Shown here piece by piece: positions 12,101 to 23,069 of a stretch of DNA of 64,000 nucleotides (position 1 is the first letter of the stretch; each line of letters starts with the position of its first letter). The stretch lies in the NCBI RefSeq assembly GCF_014529535.1, contig NW_023504022.1, forward strand, positions 2,786,986-2,850,985, written 5' to 3'. The position numbers were made by a program, and so were the translations under genes. Under the pieces are notes generated by a model that saw only the letters and a program-made list of their open reading frames with translations, was not told where the DNA came from and did not search any database. Source of the DNA: Bradysia coprophila. Taxonomy: Eukaryota; Arthropoda; Insecta; Diptera; Sciaridae.

Positions 12101-13086
12101 TCCAAATATGAAATGTTCAGTTCAAAATGGTGTGATAAATTGTTCATGTTTACCGGGATTCATTGGTTCGCCATTGGGTGGTTGCCGTCACGAATGTGAA
12201 AGTGATGGTGAATGTGGTGGTCAAGAGTTTTGTAAAGAATTTAAATGTGTATCATCGTGCTCACAATGTGGACAAGGAGCGTCGTGTATTCGAACCACCA
12301 ACCATCGGCCTGTTTGCGAATGTCCAAAGGTATAAAGGGATGGAAGTTTGTTCAACGTGTTATACGTTAAAAACACTATCGTTGAAGGGATACATTGGCA
12401 GTGCGTATACGGACTGTCGACCGGAATGTTATAGTGATGTTGACTGTCCATCGAATCGACCAGCTTGTTTCTACGGAGTTTGTAAAAATACTTGCGATGG
12501 AGCTTGTGGAGTCGGAGCTGATTGCAATTTGCGAGGTTTAACTCCTGTGTGTAGTTGTCCACGAACCATGACTGGCGATCCATTCATCAATTGTAGACCG
12601 TTTACAGCAGGTATACATTTTCAGTTCTCGTACATTGCAGACATTTTATAAATCCTCTAATTCTCTCACAGCCGATCTATGCGAACCGAATCCGTGTGGG
12701 GTAACTGTTATGTTCATGGATGCATTGTATCACACGAGTTAACTTTGTTTTCATTTTGATTTTAGACTAATGCACAGTGTATACCAGGTCATGATAACAC
12801 CGGCAAAGAACGACCCGTATGCAAATGCTTCCCTGGATATACCGGCAATCCGTTAAGTCATTGCACTCGAGGTGAATGTCAAAGTGATGATGAATGCAGT
12901 GACAACCGATCGTGTCTCAATTATCAATGTATTAATCCTTGTGTCGGTCAATGCGGTGCTGCGGCAACGTGTGAAGCGAAAAGACATTTGGCAGTTTGTA
13001 AATGCCCTCATGGTACGGACGGTGATGCTTTAGTATCATGCAGACAATCGAGAACGTATCCAGTAGCTCGATATCATCGGAAATAA
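9167..13086 (+). CDS. Secreted EGF/dumpy-like cysteine-rich protein, 7 coding exons
   Basis: Coding exons: 9,167-9,218, 11,471-11,697, 11,783-11,864, 12,073-12,329, 12,388-12,610, 12,672-12,700 and 12,766-13,086. All introns are GT-AG and the phases agree; together they give 396 residues. The protein opens with a signal peptide (MYMIVLTVLLACTWAVQ). It then alternates six-Cys EGF-like modules (CxxxPCGxNAxC...CxCPxGxxGDPxxxC) with dumpy-type DPY modules (CxxDxECxxxxxCxxxxCxxPC). Signature pieces are CGTNAIC, CSCPPGHSGDP, CLPGFIGSPLGGC and CKCFPGYTGNP. There is no transmembrane segment; the tail after the last module is short (SRTYPVARYHRK). In Drosophila, dumpy is a giant cuticle-anchoring matrix protein; this looks like a small secreted relative, so an extracellular matrix or cuticle role is inferred. 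The first intron (about 2.25 kb) is packed with MITEs; the others are short (58-208 bp). The start follows an acceptor at 9,145, so a 5' leader exon is likely. Confidence 0.9.
9241..9722. mobile_element. TIR element with another MITE nested inside
   Basis: The outer ends are inverted repeats: GGCTACTTCGCCGAATGGAA and ACGCACTCACTAGCCGT on the left, ACGGCTAGTGAGTGCGTTCC and ATTCGGCGAAATAGCC on the right. Inner inverted blocks (AACCATTTGACTTCGTGAGT against CTCAGTCAAATGGTT) complete a foldback. Inside, at about 9,293-9,582, sits a MITE of the AAGGTAAATATAGTGAGGAG family. It lies in intron 1 of the EGF gene. Confidence 0.75.
9293..9582 (+). mobile_element. MITE with TATAGTGAGGAGGTAATG ends, copy 1
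   Basis: Begins GGTAAATATAGTGAGG and ends with the inverted CCTCACTATACTTACCTTG. Its 3' end is about 40 bp from the outer element's inner repeat. The complete inverted copy at 10,866-11,147 shares the interior, including GATGAGATGGCGTTTGTATC when read in reverse. Near the start the terminal motif is repeated (ATATAGTGAGGATTCAATA), suggesting a small duplication. Confidence 0.8.
10392..10672. mobile_element. Two adjacent foldbacks with CpG-rich loops
   Basis: First hairpin: GGTAGTAAATGGGGGTTTTG and GCGCACAAGATGTG face CACATCTAGTGCGCAAAA and CCCATTTACTACC (about 10,426-10,528). Second: GGTAGGTATGAAGGTATTTT and TTCGCACTAGATGTCG face CGACGTCGTGTGCGAAAAAA and TACCGGCATACCTACC (about 10,557-10,662). 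The loops hold CTCGCTTCGCTCG and CGAGGCGAAGCCGAGG, palindromic CpG-rich words standing out from the AT-rich background. The two share terminal TACC...GGTA logic and are probably one family. Confidence 0.75.
10866..11147 (-). mobile_element. MITE with TATAGTGAGGAGGTAATG ends, copy 2
   Basis: A complete copy of about 280 bp, reversed relative to copy 1. It starts CCAAGGTAGATATAGTG(T)GGAGG and ends ACCTCCTCACTATATTTACC. The two copies flank about 1.3 kb inside intron 1 as a large inverted repeat. A third, diverged one is nested in the foldback at 49,228-49,505. Confidence 0.85.
11157..11245 (+). repeat. tRNA-like sequence, likely SINE head or tRNA pseudogene
   Basis: A pol III A-box-like stretch (ATAGCTGAATGGCTAATAG) is followed about 45 bp later by a B-box-like stretch (GGGGGTTCGATTTCTGG), the spacing of a tRNA gene. 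The acceptor and T-stem do not pair well, so it is not a functional tRNA. It is followed by a non-tRNA body (TTTATTTATACAAATTTAGC), consistent with a tRNA-derived SINE. Lies in intron 1 of the EGF gene. Confidence 0.45.
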
Positions 13087-13499
13087 TTACACCGCGAGTG
13101 TTTTTCGTTAAAAAGTTGTTGTGTTCGTTGTGTGATTTTTGATATTTTTTGCTTGAACTTTTGTTATCGAACAGCAGAGAGCAGAGAGTCAAATACAAAA
13201 AAATTAACGAGAAAAATGTTTTGTTGATTAGACTAGGAACAGTGTGAAAATGTCCATCATCAGCAAACTCTCCACATCCCTTTCGTCGACGATTTCGCTT
13301 AGTCTCACACAGAATATTTGATGATCAGTCTTGATTCCAATTTGTACAAGGTATGCAGTAGAGGGACTCGAGGAAAGCTACCATCAGTAGCGAGAAAAAT
13401 CGCACCAGATCATTTTTTTATCGTTCAGGAGAACCGTGTGTTCAATCACATTTATTAAGCGATGAGATGCGAATTTCTAGGAATGTTATCGGACATGCC
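13087..13499. other. 3' flank of the EGF gene
   Basis: Directly after the stop is AATAATTACA, and further down (about 13,190) AAATACAAAA. I see no canonical AATAAA within 150 bp, so a variant poly(A) signal is likely. No second gene seen. Confidence 0.4.
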
Positions 13500-13870
13500 T
13501 AAAGGGATTTTTTTGAAAAACATCCTACCGAAATTGGACGCATTTTCCAGTGGACTTTTTTATATGTGCCTAGAAAGGTATTCGACCCCAGAAGCGAAAA
13601 ACACTTTCAAAAAAAATCTTAGAAGCTTGTGTGGCTGGTGAAAGGTGATCAAAAACCGAAAACTTGCACTTTTCTTACAAAAATTTCTCCATTTACACGA
13701 ACCGTACAGGGTCGTGTGGGGTGTCATTAGAAAGGTAATTACATATACTACTGAGCCGAATAGGGACTTATTGCGTTTAAAATTCATCCACACTGAAGCT
13801 CCTCGCAATATTAAATGGGTATGTACAGTGCAGCGTAATACCAGGTGGGGAATGGTAAAGAAGACTCTCT
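13500..13870 (+). repeat. Dispersed repeat, copy 2 (TGCCTAGAAAGG family)
   Basis: Colinear with 41,280-41,600 and with the reverse of 195-480. Landmarks are ATGTGCCTAGAAAGGTATT, GCTTGTGTGGCTGGTGAAAG, AAACTTGCACTTTTCT, GGGGTGTCATTAGAAAGGTA and TTTAAAATTCATCCACACTG. Frames are not conserved among copies. Confidence 0.65.
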
Positions 13871-13944
13871 GTTTTCGATAAACCTGAAAAGGTTTCACTG
13901 AGAGAAACGATGCACAATCGACTGTAGTTATCGATAGCGGTGCA

Positions 13945-14065
13945 TTTTTTTTGTGGTGATTGCGGAAGGAGTTTCTAGTTTCCTTTTCTTTTGTATGTTT
14001 TCTCTGTGTATGGAAGTGACTGTTTTTCCTACAATGCGGTATCTTTCCCGAAAAAGCTTTCCACG
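13945..14065 (+). repeat. Dispersed 130-bp repeat, copy 2
   Basis: Matches 1,945-2,082, including TTTCCTTTTCTTTTGTATG and TTTTCTCTGTGTATG. It is followed by CCACTACGGCTTCGCCTCGG, a CpG-rich word similar to the loop words at 10.4-10.6 kb. Confidence 0.6.
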
Positions 14066-14935
14066 ATGTGTTGTCCACTACGGCTTCGCCTCGGGTTGAC
14101 AATTATTGTCACACTCGTGCCAACAATTTTATGTCGTACAAACTTAATAAACTTCATAACGGCAATTATTGGCGTGGGGTACACAATTTTTCAATACCAA
14201 CATTTTGTAAAAGGAGTCATAAAGTCGATGACAGGGCTAAAAAGCATTTGCAGCATTAAACTTACGCGTGTGAGTTCACCTTTTACGTAGTTCAAAAGTG
14301 CGTTCTTTTTGCACTGTGTGCAAGATTCCCTGATGCCTGAGTGCCTTACATGAAGTGGAATCTAGCACATGTTCCAGATTACCTTTTTTCCTAGGTTTTT
14401 GAGAATTTGGCACACGCAACGAAGCCTGTGTGCCAGTTTTGTGCTAACTCTTTTAATCTGGAAGTTATGATTGAGTCTGTGAGTCAATAAAATTGCCATT
14501 TTTTCAGTTTTCGCAGTCAAAACTAAGAAATTTGTCTTTTTACAAAATGACGCAAAAAAGCTATGGCTTTGAATGCACCGAAAGAAATTCAATAATTTGT
14601 CTCCAAACTAGAAAATTCGTCCTTTTACGAAATCTTGCATAAAAGTTGCGATGTCTTGGAGGAATTGTCGTTTTCCAACCTTTCGCTAGAAAACCTAGGA
14701 AATTCGTCATTTTAAAAAAGGTCGCAAAAAAGCAATGGCTTCGAAGGCATCGAGACAAATTCAATAATTTGTCTCACAAGCGAACATGTAAAACTCGTTG
14801 TGTACTTCTAACTCCTACAAACGATCCCATTGAAATAAGAAAAAACGATCACTCATATTCCGTGATTTTTTTGACGGAAAATTCGCGAATATTATATCGT
14901 TGAGTTTGTGAGTAAAAGTCACGTGAAAATTCGCA
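14066..14935. other. Non-coding stretch
   Basis: No convincing gene. Repeated near-copies of TTCGTC(A/C)TTTTA(A/C)(A/G)AAA with AATAATTTGTCTC (about 14,530-14,780) suggest a degraded imperfect array of roughly 180-bp period. Confidence 0.4.
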
Positions 14936-15452
14936 AAAATTATTCATTGATTGATTGATTGAACATTTATTTAGCAACGCTATTTTTACATCATCACATA
15001 GATTATCACAAAATTTAAAATTTAAATCTTGACAAAACCCCAACTTTTTTCGCCACTTTTTTACATACGTAGTCCACGTTTTGTTTGAAATCATATTTGT
15101 AATCAATTAGGACTACCAGGTACTTGATATTGTTCACTACTTCCAGTTCCTCTCCATCGACTGTTATCCTGTTTACTGCTGCCACCATGGAGGGATGTCT
15201 AATCACCATAACCTTTGTCTTGGACGCATTGATCTTAAGTTTGTTAATTCGCAACCACTGGTTTAATTTGTCAAGTTCACCATTCATTCGTTCGCTTAGT
15301 ACGTCGATGTTCTTTCCATGCAGATATATTAAAGTGTCATCCGCGAATAAATTGATGAAGACATATGTCAGTTGTGATGGCAGGTCGTTGATGTAAAGGA
15401 TGAACAAAATCGCTCCAAGTACTGAACCTTGTGGCACGCCTAGCTTGTTTAA
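14936..15452 (-). mobile_element. 5'-truncated non-LTR retrotransposon (reverse transcriptase C-terminal part)
   Basis: On the minus strand, 15,452-15,015 encodes the back half of a reverse transcriptase. GVPQGSVLG is followed by ILFILYINDLP, FADDTLIYLHG (the catalytic [FY]ADD box), then LDKLNQWLRINKLKINASKT and a thumb-like KYLVVLIDYKYDF. It stops at KVGVLSRFKF, which looks premature. Nothing upstream of GVPQGS is kept, so the palm's first catalytic Asp region, endonuclease and ORF1 are lost: classic 5' truncation. The 3' end is a TCAATCAATCAATCAATGAA-type short repeat (plus-strand 14,941-14,965), typical of Jockey/CR1-type tails. Dead copy; subfamily uncertain. Confidence 0.85.
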
Positions 15453-16104
15453 AAAAAAAATTGGATAAGTTTAACTCGGAGCGAATCCAGAAGCTTAAAT
15501 GCGAGTTCTACAAGGTTACTGGTCAATTACACTTGGAAAAAAACATAATTATTCCGGACAGCGAGCTTTTGATTTGTAGGTAAATAATGTTGACTAATAG
15601 TGACAGACGGCTATGATTAGCACACCATTCACTTTTATTTATTTTTTTTTTCTATTATGGCTACCATGTGCCAATTTCCAAAGTTGCATGGTGCCAAATA
15701 ACTCTTCGGATGGTGAATCTGGCACTGTGCTAAATTCACATTACAGTGGAAACTGGCACGCATCAAACTTGCATGGTGCCAAATTACCCTACCCCCAATT
15801 ATTATGAAAATATTCAAAAAAATGTCTGTCACTGTTGTTACACTACGCTAGTTATTGGTACATGGTAGTGAGAAATTTATTATCCCACATAAAATGATGG
15901 ACAGATTATTGCATTTCTACTTACCATCAGATTATTACAATACAAATGTTGAATTTGAAAATAGTGCAATTAACCGCAAGCAATATGAACAACGTTGGGT
16001 GCGGAGCTGACAAATGAGAAACATTAAGAAGAACACATTTGTCAGTTTTGTTTTGCTACAGAAATATATTGTGTTTTGATCCGAGTTTCTGATCGAATTA
16101 AAGG
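15453..16104. other. Spacer upstream of the ZAD zinc-finger gene
   Basis: Carries two spaced copies of TTGCATGGTGCCAAAT (about 15,682 and 15,769) and a poly-T run. Nearest the gene, GTCAGTTTTG (about 16,042) resembles an arthropod initiator (TCAGTT). No gene seen. Confidence 0.4.
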
Positions 16105-17775
16105 ATGAGCTACACCTCGAGCTACACCGATTTCGTGGCGCTGATAAAGGAAAATACCAACAACAAGCTGGATGATTATAAGGGACTTTGTCGATTTTGT
16201 CTCGGTAATCAATCACAAATATTTGACATGGGCGACGCCAATTGCTATACGAAACAGCAACAGAGAGATGCCATTTCAAATAACTACTTCATCGTTACCA
16301 AACAATATGTGAGGAAAACGGTTACATTATTGCTTAGAAGTTAGACTCATCAGTTGCTTTTCAGTTGCCAATATTCGATGAATATCCAAATTTCGTGTGC
16401 TCGTCGTGTGAGGCCAATTTAAGCTTGACTGCTAATTTCCTTCAAAACATCAAACAAAATGCAGAAAATTGGGAAATATTTTTAAAATCCAGCAACGAGG
16501 TGAAGGTTCAAATGGAAGAAGGAAGTTCAGCGGATGGACTCAAGCACTATGGAGAATTCGATGCAGCGACTATAAAAGCCATCGAAGATATCAAAATGGA
16601 ATTCTGTGATGTGAGTGTCGACTATGTTCTAGAGAAAGACACTAGTGATGCATTGGAACCACCGCTATTTAAAATCGAAGCCAAAAGTGAAAATGTAGAA
16701 GATGTCACAGCAACAGCCAAACGAGTCAAACGGAAATGGAAGACAACTAGAAAGCCAACATCAACTTATATGAACCCAAGCACTGAATTTGAGCGGACAT
16801 GTCAATTTTGCGACCAACCAACATTTCCGTCCATGAACCGCTTGTACAGTCACCGAAAATTAAGTCATCCGGAGAAAAAAATCTGTGGCTGTGACATATG
16901 TGGAGCAGGATTTACCAACAAGAACACCTTGTTCATCCATATGAAAGACAGACACGCTAAATGTGGCAGGAAACATCAATGTCAATTTTGTGCCAAGCTT
17001 TTCCATTCTGATCGGGAAGTGAAACTGCACGAGAAGAGGCATTTGAATGTTCGCTCATATGTTTGCAATTTATGTGGCAAAGGCTTCAATTCAAAATCAA
17101 CTCTCAATTCTCACTTGAAATCGAAAGTTCACAACGCAAACTACAAACCTAAGAAGCAACATCCAAAAGACAATCAACCAAATCACAAAACTTATCGTTG
17201 CGATCAATGTGTACCATCGACCATATTTGCAAGCTCGGAAGAACGAACCAATCATCGGAATGCGATGCATAAAATATATGAGTGCGACGTTTGCAAAAAT
17301 TTATTTTTAACGCTAGAGTCACTGGACAGTCATAAGTTGGTGCATTCGAACAAGCCCAGACCATTCGTCTGTTCGGTGAGCATTCTTGACAAACAAATGT
17401 TTTCGCAAAATAGTTCGACAGGTTCGCCTCTTTCAGGTTTGCAACGCTACATTCAGCCAATCTTCCCACTTATCGTCACACTTCAAATGCAAGCATACTA
17501 ACGCGAAGTCATTTCAATGCACAATGTGCGATAAACAATTCGTCGAAAACTTTGCTCTCACCGCCCATACGAATCTTGTGCACAAAAAACAAGCACGAGT
17601 CAAGTGCAACCAATGTGAGGCTGACTTTGCATCGATTAGATACCTTCAAATGCACACATTGGCCAAACATTCAATCGAAGCGGCTCTATATGACTGTAAA
17701 ATTTGCGGTAAAAAGAACGGATGTGCTGCAACACTTAAGCGACATCGACTTAGACATCATAAGTTGATGGAATAA
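16105..17775 (+). CDS. ZAD-C2H2 zinc-finger transcription factor, 3 exons
   Basis: Exons 16,105-16,308, 16,365-17,375 and 17,437-17,775. Introns of 56 and 61 bp are GT-AG and phase 0; the product is 517 residues. An N-terminal ZAD dimerisation domain has its four zinc-binding cysteines at about 29, 32, 80 and 83 (CRFCLG and CSSCEANL); the first intron cuts through it. An acidic linker (residues about 105-165) follows. Ten C2H2 fingers then run from about residue 210, starting CQFCDQPTF and CDICGAGF and ending CKICGKKNGC...HRLRHH. The seventh finger is split by intron 2 (FVCS|VCNATF). In flies such proteins bind DNA in the nucleus through the fingers and dimerise through ZAD; the target is unknown. 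The start is the first ATG after a stretch with stops in frame. AATAAA overlaps the stop (17,771-17,776) and ATTAAA follows at 17,795. Confidence 0.93.
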
Positions 17776-19320
17776 AGGCTCAGTGTTTTTGATCATTAAA
17801 TATCGAAAGTACCGAAGCTACTCGAAGCTGTTCTTTTCTACCAGCCACAGATCACAGACATTCTTTACCAAAAAAGTAGTCACGTACACTCAAAAACTTT
17901 AATTGGTAAGTAACGAAACCCGATGTCTATCAGACTTGACTTGACTTGACTTGAGTAACCAAACGTGCTCCTGTGAACGCTCCCATGACAACATTGAACG
18001 TGAGGACTTTGGAAAGGTGTTTATTCTTGCCCTAATCCCCCTTTTCGTTTTCCTTGATAATATTCAAGATACACTACATCGGGCACACCGATTCCCCAAC
18101 ATTCGTCTCCACCTTCAACACGAAGCTAGGGGTGTATTCTGAACGTCATCAGTGCAGGGCACACCATCTGGCGTACTGTTTTTACTTATATACCATAGAG
18201 TGAACTAACTCAACCACCGTCCCTTGACTTATGTGGTCGGAATGTGAATGTGAATGTGCAAAATTCTAATACCATGTCGAATAATATAATGCCACAAGGA
18301 GAAAAAACAATTACGCAAGTGAAGATTAGAAACCGTGAAAATTCGAAAATGACTAGGAACATGCAAACAGACTGAAATCGGGAAATCACTAAAAATGGGA
18401 AAATGATCATCAACCGTCTTCAGAACAATGTGAAAATCTGCGTTCCATGCACCACTTGTACAGCCAATAACGTCCTTAACTGATGTAAATCACATTGACG
18501 TCCGTACAAGAAACAAAGTAGCTTGAACCACAACGTTGATCTACAAACACCAGTCTGCTTGTTTGACATTAATTGAAAAACTCGTGTCCAAGTGGTTCTC
18601 TAGACGATCGGGAAACAACGGGAAAACGTGTTTGCACCCGAGAAGTCACTGAGAAACTAAAAAACCGCACATACACTTCGGAAAAGCCGAAACAGCGTAA
18701 CTTTAGACAACACATACTTCTTCCTCTGCCTTTTTCCGTACAAAAAACACTCTGCTTCCTTCACTTGATCCGAGTCATGACAGCACGGAAGTCAAACGAG
18801 AATCACCCTTTTACGTACCAAATACACTCATTCCCCAAGATAAAAGTAAATTCACCCTTTTACGTAGCCTTTACACTATGCTGCCATTTTACTTCCCCAT
18901 TCCGCGTCTAATACTCTAAAAACAGATTTATACTCACATTTTTCAGCGTACATCAAACCTCAGTCCAGACTATACTTACAAATTCTGCTCAGGAATTTCT
19001 TACATTTTCAAGAGCTCAATTAAGTTGCGGGCAGCGGGTTTTCTTTGGACTTCCTCTTTCACGAACAGGGCGGGGGGCTCAATTGCAATTCTGTTTTTCG
19101 CCAATTTACGGTATATTCTGCGGAAATTTTCATTCATTTGCACCACTGCGTTTTTTATTGGTGTCTCATTCACCCTCAGGCACTCGTTTACGCATTAATT
19201 ACTTTTTTTTCATCGATTTTCTGAAAATTTTTTAGAGCAAAATACTTTTGATGTTTACTCTTCGGTTGCCTACTCAAAATCAATAGTTATTTACGTATCG
19301 ATTGAGAGGTACATGTCGCT
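17776..19320. other. Non-coding stretch with no recognised gene
   Basis: Contains the probable 3' end of the ZAD gene, a short TTGACTTGACTTGACTTGA run (about 17,937) and no frame with domain features. Several TTTTACGTA words around 18,800-18,880 are imperfectly repeated. Confidence 0.5.
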
Positions 19321-19990
19321 GGCACCGCCACCATTTAGGGCTGTGTCGAGTTATGGCTCATTTTAAAGGGCTCGTTTAGGGCTGACGAATAAAACCGGTC
19401 CCGAGTTTAGGGCTGTCGATTTACGTGAGTTATACCGTTTTGAAGTTTTCAAGCATGTCACTTAAGTGTTTTGTCATAAACTGAATAGGTTTTTGACTTT
19501 CCACTCAATCTATGATTTGGGGCTAGTTGAGGGCTGACGATTGAAACTGGTCCCGAGTTTAGTTGAAAGTATATATTAACGTTTGGGGCTAGTTTAGGGC
19601 TGACAATTGAAGCCAATCCTGAGTTTAGGGCTGCTATCCCGCCAATGATATTCAGCTTTCTCTAAACACAAACATGTCATATTAGCTCTTTCAACGATAT
19701 TCAAAAAGCGTCTGACTAAAATTATAGTCTATCGTTTAGGGCTCATTTAGGGCTGAGCGTCTGACTAAAATTATAGTCTATCGTTTAGGGCTCATTTAGG
19801 GCTGATGATTGAAACCGGCCCAGAGTTTGGAGCCGCTCAGTGACCAAAGCTATCCGGTGATTAAGAAAAAAAGCATGTCATAATGGGCGTTTTGTTGATA
19901 TACAATGTGTTTCTTAATTAAATCATAGCTTCACGTTTAGGGCTCATTTAGGGCTGACAATTGAATCCGACCTCAAGTCTAGGGATCTTG
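19321..19990. repeat. Irregular array of TTTAGGGCT words
   Basis: The phrase GTTTAGGGCT(C/G)ATTTAGGGCT, often followed by GACGATTGAAACCGGTCC, recurs at irregular spacing about seven times. One 49-bp unit starting GCGTCTGACTAAAATTATAG is exactly duplicated (19,708-19,756 and 19,757-19,805). TTAGGG-like words here are part of longer units and not a telomeric array. Confidence 0.8.
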
Positions 19991-20900
19991 AACGAGCAAA
20001 GTTATTCGAGTTATCACCCATCAACTGTTCCATTGGAAATTTTCAAGATATCTGATGATCAGATTTCAAGTCTATGACGTGAATCCATCGTTGTCTCTGA
20101 GGTATTTTTCCACATTATTTCAAGAGCAACTACGGTATTTATTTTATTTGAACAGTTTCTCCTCTCGAAAACTAAGACCAAAGGCAGTGCTATTCTCTAG
20201 TCCTAAGTGCATTTTAGTATTGTTAGAACAATCATACTCAATAAAAGAGATTCAATAACTTTATCTGATTTGTAGCGATAAACAAGCCTCTACCCCTATC
20301 GCTTAATGCAACATTTTTGTGGATCTTTTAATATGAGAGTATTACTTTCAGAGTAAACCACCTCTCTTAGTTTTTGATGGATTGCTAACCTAAATACATG
20401 ACTGGTTCCAAATTTTAGGAATAAACTAGCTCAAAATTGTTGATCAGTTGAAAATTAAAAATATTCTTCAGATATGCTAGAGCCCTCACAGTCCCTCTAT
20501 CCTTTATCTCTACGGCTAGATTAGAACACAATACTACCAAGTCGTAACTTATTAGATATGGAATAACTTCATCCGCTAAGCGACACAAATTCGTTCTGTA
20601 GTTGCAGAAATACTAGAACAATCATAACTTAGTTTATGTCAAAGTTTTAAGAGTCATATCGCCCTGAAATCTTGGCGACATTCGTACAACATTCCAAAAA
20701 TTAAAATAATTTTTTCTTGAGTTATTGGTTACCCTCTGACATGTCTGTACTTTTGAACGCTTTTCACAGAAAATATTTTTTTTTTTTCGAAAAGTGAAAG
20801 ATAAGTGTTTGCTAGAATTGAAAGACGAATCCAATGAGCTATCACTCATTAAAATCGGAGACCGCTTGTTCCATAATCGCCCGAAGTCTAGGCCGAAAGA
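19991..20900. other. Non-coding AT-rich stretch
   Basis: No gene or strong repeat recognised. A poly-T run lies at about 20,777. Confidence 0.45.
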
Positions 20901-21035
20901 GTTACGTATTAAGTTTTGTATGCTTGCTAAGAGGACCGAAAGTTAACAAATGTCAATTCAAGGGGCGAAAGCGAAAGCTTTCGCCCCGCGAATTGACAGC
21001 TTTACTTTCGGTCCTCTTAGCAAGCATACAAAATC
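20901..21035. mobile_element. Foldback MITE, copy 1 (GCTTGCTAAGAGGACCGAAAG)
   Basis: A near-perfect hairpin: TTTTGTATGCTTGCTAAGAG and GACCGAAAGT on the left face ACTTTCGGTC and CTCTTAGCAAGCATACAAAA on the right. The inner part carries GGGGCGAAAG against CTTTCGCCCC with almost no loop. A related hairpin is at 31,278-31,378. Confidence 0.85.
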
Positions 21036-21990
21036 ATTTCTTAGGAAATTTAAATTTTCGATCACATTGTGATCTATGAAAATATGGTTCGTGTGAAGTG
21101 ACAGAAGTGACCGATTTGCCGACAGCGTCAATCAAAAGTGAAGTAGTGCTCAAATCCACAATCTATACCGTTGAACTCGTCGTACCCACAGAGATTCATT
21201 TTTCTCCTCAGTTAACATTAAAATCAATTGCAGGGATGAGTCTTGGGCATTGCTTTTCGTACTTCTGTGACGCTACACTTGTCGAAAGAAAAATCTCTAA
21301 GTCAGTACGTCATGTTCTAATCTTGTTTAGAATAATGTTGTGTTGTAGAAGGAAAGTAGAAAGAAAACCATAAAATCGAAGATTTAATAGAAAAATAAGA
21401 TTATTTGACCAAGACCCATTTTTTCGGACCATCCTGTACTTTCCAAAACATTTTGATTTTTTCTGTCGCGTTCAAGATTTAAAGCCTGTCCCAGTTAATA
21501 TATATTCGTAAAACACTTGAAAAGCGAAGAGATTGTCTGAAAATGGAGCATTTTCTTCAAAAACTGTGTATTTTCCACAAACTTTTTGTACTTGGCAATG
21601 AATCAGAATTGATCAGAATTCAAAACTCTACATTTTTGCCGAAAAAACTAAATTTTTATCTTTTCGGGTTCTCTTGATATTCAACGAATCGCTTGAATTT
21701 GGATCTTCACATGTTCTTTTTACCAACGCCGGAAAAAACATCTCATGCCAATAGATCTCTTCGTTTGGTGAAACTGATGACGGAAACGTGAGGAATGGTG
21801 GGGAAAAGTGTGCAGACTAATCGAAACCAACTTCACAATTTCACATAGTAATGAATAACTGAGTGCGTCCAATTCCTTGAAATGAATGCAAATGAACTAA
21901 ATACGGGGAATTCCCTTAGAAGCAAAGTTAGTTTTCATTAGTTTGCACACAAAACCGAACCGTCGATCGTCACGCCAGCGGTCGTTTTAG
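21036..21990. other. Non-coding stretch
   Basis: The longest frame (21,098-21,373, +) has no recognisable domain and no splice continuity. Nothing else seen. Confidence 0.4.
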
Positions 21991-22640
21991 TGATCTATAC
22001 AGTGTTCAAAGAGAGTTCTCATTTTGACATATCACCCATCGAGATCAGTTAATTTAACTGGTTTTTTCCCCTGTTTTTACGCTCTTTGAACACTGTATAG
22101 AGTGACAGCTTTGTAAGTTGTAGCGCTTGAAAATTTTGACGAAAAGTTGCGAATATTTTTTTGGTTTTGTTACTGCGCCTACACATACAACGACGCAAAA
22201 GTGACGGATGCGAAATTTTTCTTTTGTTCTGTGACATAAGGACAAAAGAAAAATTTCGCATCTGTCCACTTTCGCATCGCTGTGTGAAGGCACAGTTATA
22301 AAGATGGCCTCACAGTCATCTGTTTTTATTCCGTTTTGCCTCCATGTACACGAAGTAAAAACGGAATGGAAACGGATGACTGTGAATTTTGACTAATGCT
22401 TGATTTCCACTTACAAAAAAAGACACTCCGTTTTCCCTCCCTTTAGCTAAACAACGTCTCTTTTCTGTTGTTGAAAGTGTAAGCGGAGAGAAAGCGGAGT
22501 GTTTTTTTTTGTAAGGGGAAATCTAGCGTGTGAGAGACAAAATTGATTTTTTTTTTAAATTTTTGCTTTGTTTACTTGACAGCTCGATCTCACACGGATT
22601 ACTTTTTGTTGAGTGGAAACTATGCTTAAGTATTAAAGCA
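21991..22640. repeat. Run of five adjacent hairpins
   Basis: Back-to-back foldbacks: (1) 21,998-22,100, CTATACAGTGTTCAAAGAG against CTCTTTGAACACTGTATAG; (2) 22,160-22,305, GATGCGAAATTTTTCTTTTG against CAAAAGAAAAATTTCGCATC; (3) 22,308-22,392, CACAGTCATCTGTTTTTATT against a GGAAACGGATGACTGTG arm; (4) 22,395-22,525, GATTTCCACTTACAAAAAAA against TTTTTTTGTAAGGGGAAATC; (5) 22,516-22,632, GTGTGAGA against the inverted TCTCACAC. Numbers 4 and 5 belong to the TTTCCACTT...CTCCGT family also seen at 25.4 and 40.6-41.0 kb. The run lies upstream of the SERF gene. Confidence 0.75.
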
Positions 22641-23069
22641 AAAACCTTTGAACGAAGATCAAGCCTTTCTTTAAACGTTAGTTTTTGAATCGAAGCGCCA
22701 AAATTGGAATTAATTTTCTCTACACCACACTCAGCTCCATCTTGCATGCATTATGGCAGCAACAGTAGAGACAGCATATTTTATATCCGATGTAGTACCC
22801 CCATAATATATCAGATCATCGCTGTTTGTCGTGTGAACAAAATATTTCACTTTTGACTTTTGCAGTGTGTGTTGGTCTAATCGCTCGTTTATACCTGCTT
22901 TCCGAAGTGAAAAAAATTTATTTGTAATCACAAAACAACTCAATTTTCTTCTAATTTGGTGTTAATAAAGCAGTTGTCGCTGTAGAGCGTCCAAATAAAT
23001 ACTTGAACCAGCAATAAAGCGCAAACAAAGTCCAAAAATTTCTGGTCGGAACTACCAATATTAGTGAAA

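Noticed and set aside
13560-14102. 180-codon minus-strand frame
   Set aside because: Lies across two dispersed repeats (13.5-13.87 and 13.95-14.07 kb) whose other copies do not keep the frame open.
19330-19990. TTAGGG-like words as telomeric repeats
   Set aside because: They belong to longer, irregular units; most dipterans lack simple TTAGG telomeres, and the spacing is wrong.
22049-22293. Overlapping 70-79 codon minus-strand frames
   Set aside because: They lie in two hairpins and share no features with known proteins.
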